Shown here: piece after piece, positions 59,626-64,000 of the stretch
How the letters are laid out: the number at the start of each line of letters is the position of its first letter
How positions within the stretch are numbered: the first letter of the stretch is position 1
Assembly: GCA_008690995.1 (NCBI GenBank)
Contig: VRMN01000001.1
Coordinates: forward strand, 1,426,001 to 1,490,000
Origin: Porphyridium purpureum
Taxonomy: Eukaryota > Rhodophyta > Bangiophyceae > Porphyridiales > Porphyridiaceae
Length of the DNA stretch: 64,000 nt
Direction of reading: 5' to 3'
The notes under the pieces: generated by a model
Told to the model about the DNA's origin: nothing
What the model saw: the letters and a program-made list of their open reading frames with translations, nothing else
Databases searched by the model: none
Translations under genes and position numbers: made by a program

Positions 59626-61751
59626 ATGGTGCAGGTGGCGATATGTGGGATTTCCGGCCGCACAGCGCCACTGCGCCGCTGGAGAGGTGTGTTTGTGGAT
59701 ACGGGCGCCCCGATTTCGGTCGCAGGCGTGGCCGCATTTTTCGAATATTGTGAAACCGTAGGGTCACCTAAGACACTTGAACCCGTACCAAAAGAACTCC
59801 CAACACTTGTCTGGGGAAAGCGCCTGGAGCCGGTCGGAGTCGGGACCGTGCGTGTCGGGATTGGTGCAGACGCCTTTCTTTCTTTCCATTTCATTGTGGT
59901 CCAAGGCTCAAATCTGCCCATCCTCATCGGCAACGACGAACTCGAGCGTCACCGACTGAACGTGGTACGTGAACCACCACCTCTACGACTACAAGGGCCG
60001 AACTTTGACATCCGCTTAGAAGTGGCGCCTTCCAAACACATATCGATCCCGGCAAATTCGTTTTCGAAAGGATTATTCCATGTGGAGTCATCCGAACAAG
60101 CTTTACTGTTCACAGACGCCGAGCTCAAAAATATTCACAAAAGATTCGGACACGCAAGCGCCGCCCAGATGAAGAAGATACTGCGCCTTTCTGGGAACCC
60201 GTTGTCATCAGAACAGTACAAGAAATTACACGACATGCTGCGCGTGTGTGACATTTGCCAGTGGTATTCCGGGCGGCGAAGCAGCTTCAAAGTTGCTGCG
60301 GAAATTGAGGTTTCATTTAACCACAATGTATCGCTTGACATCATGTACTTGAATCCAGATGCAACAAGTCCATCCATCCCGGTTCTACACGCAGTCTGCA
60401 ATGGCACAAAGCTCAACGGGGCATGGTTTGTGTCCGGAGAAACTGCTCAAGACCTGTTCTGTTTATTTTTCCGGGGATGGATATCTGTATTCGGTAGTCC
60501 GCATCGAATCACAGTGGACCACCAGAGTAATTTTGCGTCAGCCGACTTTAAGGCGCTCATGCTAGGGGAGTGCTCTGTCGTAGACGTCGTCCCCATAGAG
60601 TCGCATTGGTCCCAAGGAACGGTGGAACGACACCATGAGCCTCTACGGAAAACGTATCTACGTGTCCGCCGCGACCAACCAGGTTTGACTCCAGAGGACA
60701 CCCTCGCCATAGCTGTACGGGCGGTCAATGTAACCACCGGCCCAGAAGGTGTAATTCCCAGCCTTCTGGTGTTTGGGACAATACCACGACTGGCCATGCG
60801 ACCAGAATCGGCCCGAGAAGATTCCCGCGAAATGAATGTTGCCCGCCTTTCCGCGGCCATAATTGCGCGGGGCGCGTATGAACGCGCCATTGCAGAATAT
60901 CGTGTGAAAGCAGCATTGGCGAGCCGAGCCCCTGAATTTCCGCGGGAGGGGGACAGAATTGAAGCTGGAGTCCCGGTCCTCGTGCGCCGCGAAGAAGCGT
61001 ATGAGTATGGGGGCCCGTTTGTGTGCGCCAAGGTTGATGGAAACCGGGTGTGGGTGCTCGTGCCGAATATGAGAGGTCCGGCAAGACAATTATCATTCAG
61101 CATCCACAATGTGAAACCATATTTGCGAGCCACAGACGTACGGGAAAATCTAATTCTCAAGCTCGATAGCGCAGACCATGTCGAGGATGATTTATGGAAA
61201 GAAGCAAAGGAAAAGGAGCTTCGTGGCTTAATCGATCGAGGCACTCTTGAAGCAGTGCATGAAGTACCGCCGGGCGCGACTTTATTAGGCTCGCGAATGG
61301 AAAACACCGTCAAGGCAGACGGTACCTTCAAATCCCGCTTCGTCGCACAAGGCATCAAAACACGGGATCCGGGCGCGGAATCCACAACCATAAATGCGCC
61401 AACGCTATCGCGGTTTATGATGCGCACGATCTTTTCCATAGCAGTGATCCGAGGGCATAGAATCGCATACCGCGATTTTGCTCAAGCATACTTGCAGAGT
61501 GAGTGGGACCTATCGCGCAAAGTATTCATTCGGCTAAAGTCTGACGTGCGGGACATCCTTTCCCAAATCACGGAAAGTGTATTCCCTCAATACGCCCGGA
61601 TAGTCAAGCCATTGTATGGACTCAGAGAGTCGGGGACCTACTGGCATGCCACACTGACCAAGCGACTCCGTGATATAGGCTTTAATACGGCCGGTCTCGA
61701 CCCTTGCGTCTTCTATCTCCGATCCGAAGAATCATTTCTCGGCGGTGTCGG
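59626..61751 (+). mobile_element. Copia pol, first part: protease, integrase, RT start
   Basis: The frame opens with an aspartic protease (DTGAPIS near 59700). The integrase follows with its His/Cys zinc region (IHKRFGHAS and CDICQW) and a core with VDHQSNFAS and a catalytic Glu in QGTVERHHEPL. Then comes the start of the Copia reverse transcriptase (YRDFAQAYLQSEW, KPLYGLRESG). The domain order is that of Ty1/Copia elements, with integrase before reverse transcriptase. It is interrupted by the solo LTR at 61752. Confidence 0.9.
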
Positions 61752-62048
61752 TGTTATCCGTTCGACCCCAGTCACCTAGAACGGTTCGGTTAATCCAAAC
61801 CGGTAAGCCGTTAAACCGGTAGACCGTTTAACCGTTTCTAGAAGCTTCTAAAGGTTCCAGAACCTTCTAGACGCGCGCAGAAATGCCAATGGTTTGCATT
61901 GTCATTTCTCTTGGCGCCTTGCTGTCCCTGGCGGAAGTAAGGGTATAAAAAGGCGACGCGCCTGCCCGGACTAGCCGGTCAGGTCTTGCTCGGAGAAAGA
62001 AGAGGGAAGACAGAGAGAGAGAGTAAAAAAGGCACAGCATCGGTAACA
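61752..62048 (+). repeat. Solo LTR nested in Copia, GTCGG target duplication
   Basis: This 297-bp unit (TGTTATCC...GGTAACA) is flanked by GTCGG at 61747-61751 and 62049-62053. It is the same family as the solo LTR at 5626-5932, with the ends TGTTA/TAACA inverted. It contains a TATAAAA at 61944-61950. It lies inside the reverse transcriptase of a young element, so it is younger than that element. Its own internal region is gone. Confidence 0.93.
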
Positions 62049-62053
62049 GTCGG

Positions 62054-62975
62054 CGTGCTTGTGGACGATTCTTTGATTTTTGGCGAAGAGGCGGCGTTCG
62101 CCGCAGAGTCCAAAGTTGCCTCTGGACTCGATAACAAAGGTCGTTTCGATCCGCCTTTTACATTCAATGGGACACATGTCACCACCCGAGGACGGACTTT
62201 GACAATAGACCAAGATGCTTATGTCCAAAGATGCTTCGGATCAAGCATCCCGAATGTGCAGACCTTCGAGGAATTTCGCTCCATACGCGGCAAGCTGGCC
62301 TACTTGTCATCAGGCACGCGCCCAGACATCCAGTGCGCAACAGCAAAATTGGCCCAAGTGACAGCAAGCTCTTTTACTCAAGAACACGCGAGAAAGGTTG
62401 TGCGACTCGCCAAGTATGTGAACCATCACCGAGTACAAGTGCGATATGCCCCACTAGACCCAGCGACGCTAAGGATACGCGTATTTGCAGATGCCAGTTA
62501 CGCCTCTAATCACGACCACACTTCCCAACTTGGTTTCGCGATTTTCCTTGGTGACTCATCTGACACAGTACACCATCTCCATTCTTCGTCACATAAGGCC
62601 AAACAGGTGGCACACTCAGCCATGAGTGCTGAACTTCTGGCTTTGGTGTTGGCATACGATTTCGCTGAAGGCATACAGAACGAACTACATCAGTGCGGGC
62701 TAGATGCGCCCATTGTCCTCGCCACTGACTCAAAGCAAATATACGACTCGGTTGCAAGCAGCTCCATTCTCCAGGAAAAGAGGCAGATGATTCGACTTCT
62801 GCTTCTCCGGGAAGGCATGGCGCTGGGGCGGATCGCAGAACTTGTGCATGTCGCGGGCGCCAACAATGTTGCCGACGCGCTCACCAAAGAGCGCGACTGC
62901 CCGCTCTGGCGACGCGTGTTACGCCACGGTAAACTAGCGGACGTTGCCAGCGCGCGTGTGTATCTACTTCAGTAG
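62054..62975 (+). mobile_element. Copia pol, second part: RT end and RNase H
   Basis: Beyond the solo LTR lie the rest of the Copia reverse transcriptase, including a catalytic Asp pair (LVDDSLIFGEE), and the RNase H domain (RIRVFADASYASNHD, HSAMSAELLAL, VLATDSKQIYDSV). The frame ends at 62975, about 100 bases before the 3' LTR. Confidence 0.9.
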
Positions 62976-63081
62976 AACATTCTCTCGTTTTTCGGAGAAG
63001 GTTAATTTGCGCTTACGCAAGCAGGTTCAACGTTGAGCATCGCACTCGCGCCCAGCAAACAACAAAACGAGGTCGGGCTAG

Positions 63082-63499
63082 TGTCAGAAAGTTCACTCTT
63101 CCAAGCCACTGTACTAAGAGATGCACCTCGCATCGCTTCTCCGGGCTGTCGACAGGCAAGGGATTATGCCGAGCCTCGCAAGATCGTTCTCACGCAGGAT
63201 CTCGTCCCACGCCAGCCCGGCGTACAGCGGTCACCTCGTGCGAAGTATATAAGGTGGACTCCGTCTCCCGCAAGCTAATGACGGGAGAAAAAGGAGGACC
63301 AGAGATGAGCGTAGTGAAGAACATTTAGTTAAAAAGGGTTTGTTGTCCTTATAAGCAGCAAGGGATTCTGAAGATCACCTCCTGCAGACCGACCTCACGT
63401 CCGTGGTGGCGGGCCCACTGCCTGACGTGTAGCAGTTCTTCCCTACGCCTTCGCGGTCTCTTCGGGGCACAAAACCCCGTAAAACCGGTTTTTGTGACA
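63082..63499 (+). repeat. 3' LTR of right Copia element
   Basis: The 418-bp right LTR begins TGTCAGAAAG and ends TTGTGACA. A TATATAAG lies at 63246-63253. The TCCTC duplication follows directly at 63500-63504. Confidence 0.93.
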
Positions 63500-63504
63500 T
63501 CCTC

Positions 63505-63764
63505 GGCTCCCGCGCACTGACGCTCACTGTACCTCCGATTTGGCGCGAAACCGCGGCGCGCGAAAGAGAGGTACAGTGAACCGAAAAACCGAAACGCGCG
63601 TGCAAAGCGCGCGGGCGGCGCGGCGCGAAAAGCGCGGAGAGAGGAAGAGAAGGGATGGCTGGAGACGGTGGGAGTGCGGGGTGTGGCGCGAGAGCGACGA
63701 GGGCAGTGCTGACGCAGAAACGCGTGGCGGCGGGTGGGTGGGTGGTGGTGGTTCGCGGGCGACG
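63505..63764 (+). promoter_or_regulatory. Upstream region of last gene with ACTGTAC pair
   Basis: ACTGTAC (63526-63532) and GTACAGT (63571-63577) form an inverted pair 190-240 bases before the ATG at 63765, as upstream of NOG1 and others. The element inserted just left of this region, so the promoter itself appears whole. Confidence 0.5.
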
Positions 63765-64000
63765 ATGCAGGGCGTGCGCGTGGCGGCGTTGAGCGACGCA
63801 GAGCGGAACCGGTGGATGGAGCTCGCGTGCATGGCGAGTATGGATTCGTGCGACCTCACCGTGCGCTCGCCGAGGATGGGGATCGGGAACGCCGGCGGAG
63901 GCAGTAGCAGCGGTGGAGGAGGCGGCGGCGCTGGCGGCATGGGCGGGAGCGTGCGGTCGATGTTTCTGAACGACGACGACGACTTCACGTTTGGCTCGAC
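63765..64000 (+). CDS. Unidentified gene, N-terminal part only
   Basis: An open frame starts at ATG 63765 and runs past the window end without a stop (78 codons visible). It begins MQGVRVAALSDAERNRWMEL, with a short helical head, followed by a Gly/Ser-rich linker (GGGSSSGGGGGG) and an acidic patch NDDDDFTFGS. The position behind the recurrent promoter element supports a real gene. I do not recognise the family from this part. Confidence 0.5.
   Translation, partial: MQGVRVAALSDAERNRWMELACMASMDSCDLTVRSPRMGIGNAGGGSSSGGGGGGAGGMGGSVRSMFLNDDDDFTFGS

Larger units (their letters stand above)
57758..63499 (+). mobile_element. Full-length Copia LTR retrotransposon with nested solo LTR
   Basis: The element runs from LTR to LTR and is flanked by exact TCCTC target duplications (57753-57757 and 63500-63504). 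The two 418-bp LTRs differ at about four positions (near 1%), so insertion is recent. It contains gag, protease, integrase, reverse transcriptase and RNase H in Ty1/Copia order. It looks structurally whole apart from one break, a 297-bp solo LTR of another family inserted in the reverse transcriptase. It is not the same family as the remnant at 1-4375, since the LTRs are unrelated. Confidence 0.93.

Noticed and set aside
60447-61439. 330-codon minus frame inside the right Copia pol
   Set aside because: Antisense shadow of integrase and reverse transcriptase; no domain.

Overview
The window reads as nuclear DNA of a compact, GC-rich eukaryote. Most protein genes are single uninterrupted reading frames packed 0.1 to 1 kb apart, often divergent or convergent, and none needs an intron to make sense. 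Eukaryote-only families (MED6, RAMP4, DPH2, NOG1, UBTD, USP) sit beside plastid-type ones (KEA antiporter, DUF3727 protein, stand-alone 3-dehydroquinate synthase). Intron-poor genes, plastid functions and Copia elements together suggest a red alga, Porphyridium-like; that is an inference, not an identification.

Layout. 1-4375: old tandem Copia remnant with two LTRs. 4376-5937: gene-poor stretch with a solo LTR flanked by an exact 5-bp target duplication. 6795-41717: dense housekeeping block in the order NOG1, NOA1/YqeH-like GTPase, large ubiquitin protease, KEA-type K+/H+ antiporter, PPPDE/DeSI peptidase, enoyl-CoA hydratase, acyl-protein thioesterase, GT14-like glycosyltransferase, 3-dehydroquinate synthase, MED6, an unknown, a CBS/SNF4-like protein, RAMP4, DPH2, DUF3727 protein, an acidic unknown, FAD oxidoreductase, [2Fe-2S] thioredoxin-like protein and a voltage-gated channel. 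42422-45782: decayed or unusual locus for a secreted Cys-rich protein with repeated modules. 46650-48365: second GT14 glycosyltransferase. 48774-49980: calnexin/calreticulin-family pseudogene. 51041-55834: a UBTD protein and a Cdc7/MAP3K-epsilon-like kinase. 57758-63499: young full-length Copia element with TCCTC target duplications, itself carrying a solo LTR of the family seen at 5626. 63765 to the end: start of a further gene.

The genes do not form one pathway. Themes are ribosome and translation factors (NOG1, NOA1, DPH2, RAMP4), ubiquitin control (USP, DeSI, UBTD), plastid ion, redox and shikimate functions, and surface or secretory proteins. No complete new system is evident. The least explained signals are a shared promoter element (core ACTGTAC, sometimes with GCAATGC palindromes and telobox-like TAGGGTTT), two neighbouring loci decayed by nonsense codons within one frame, and the Cys-rich module family.
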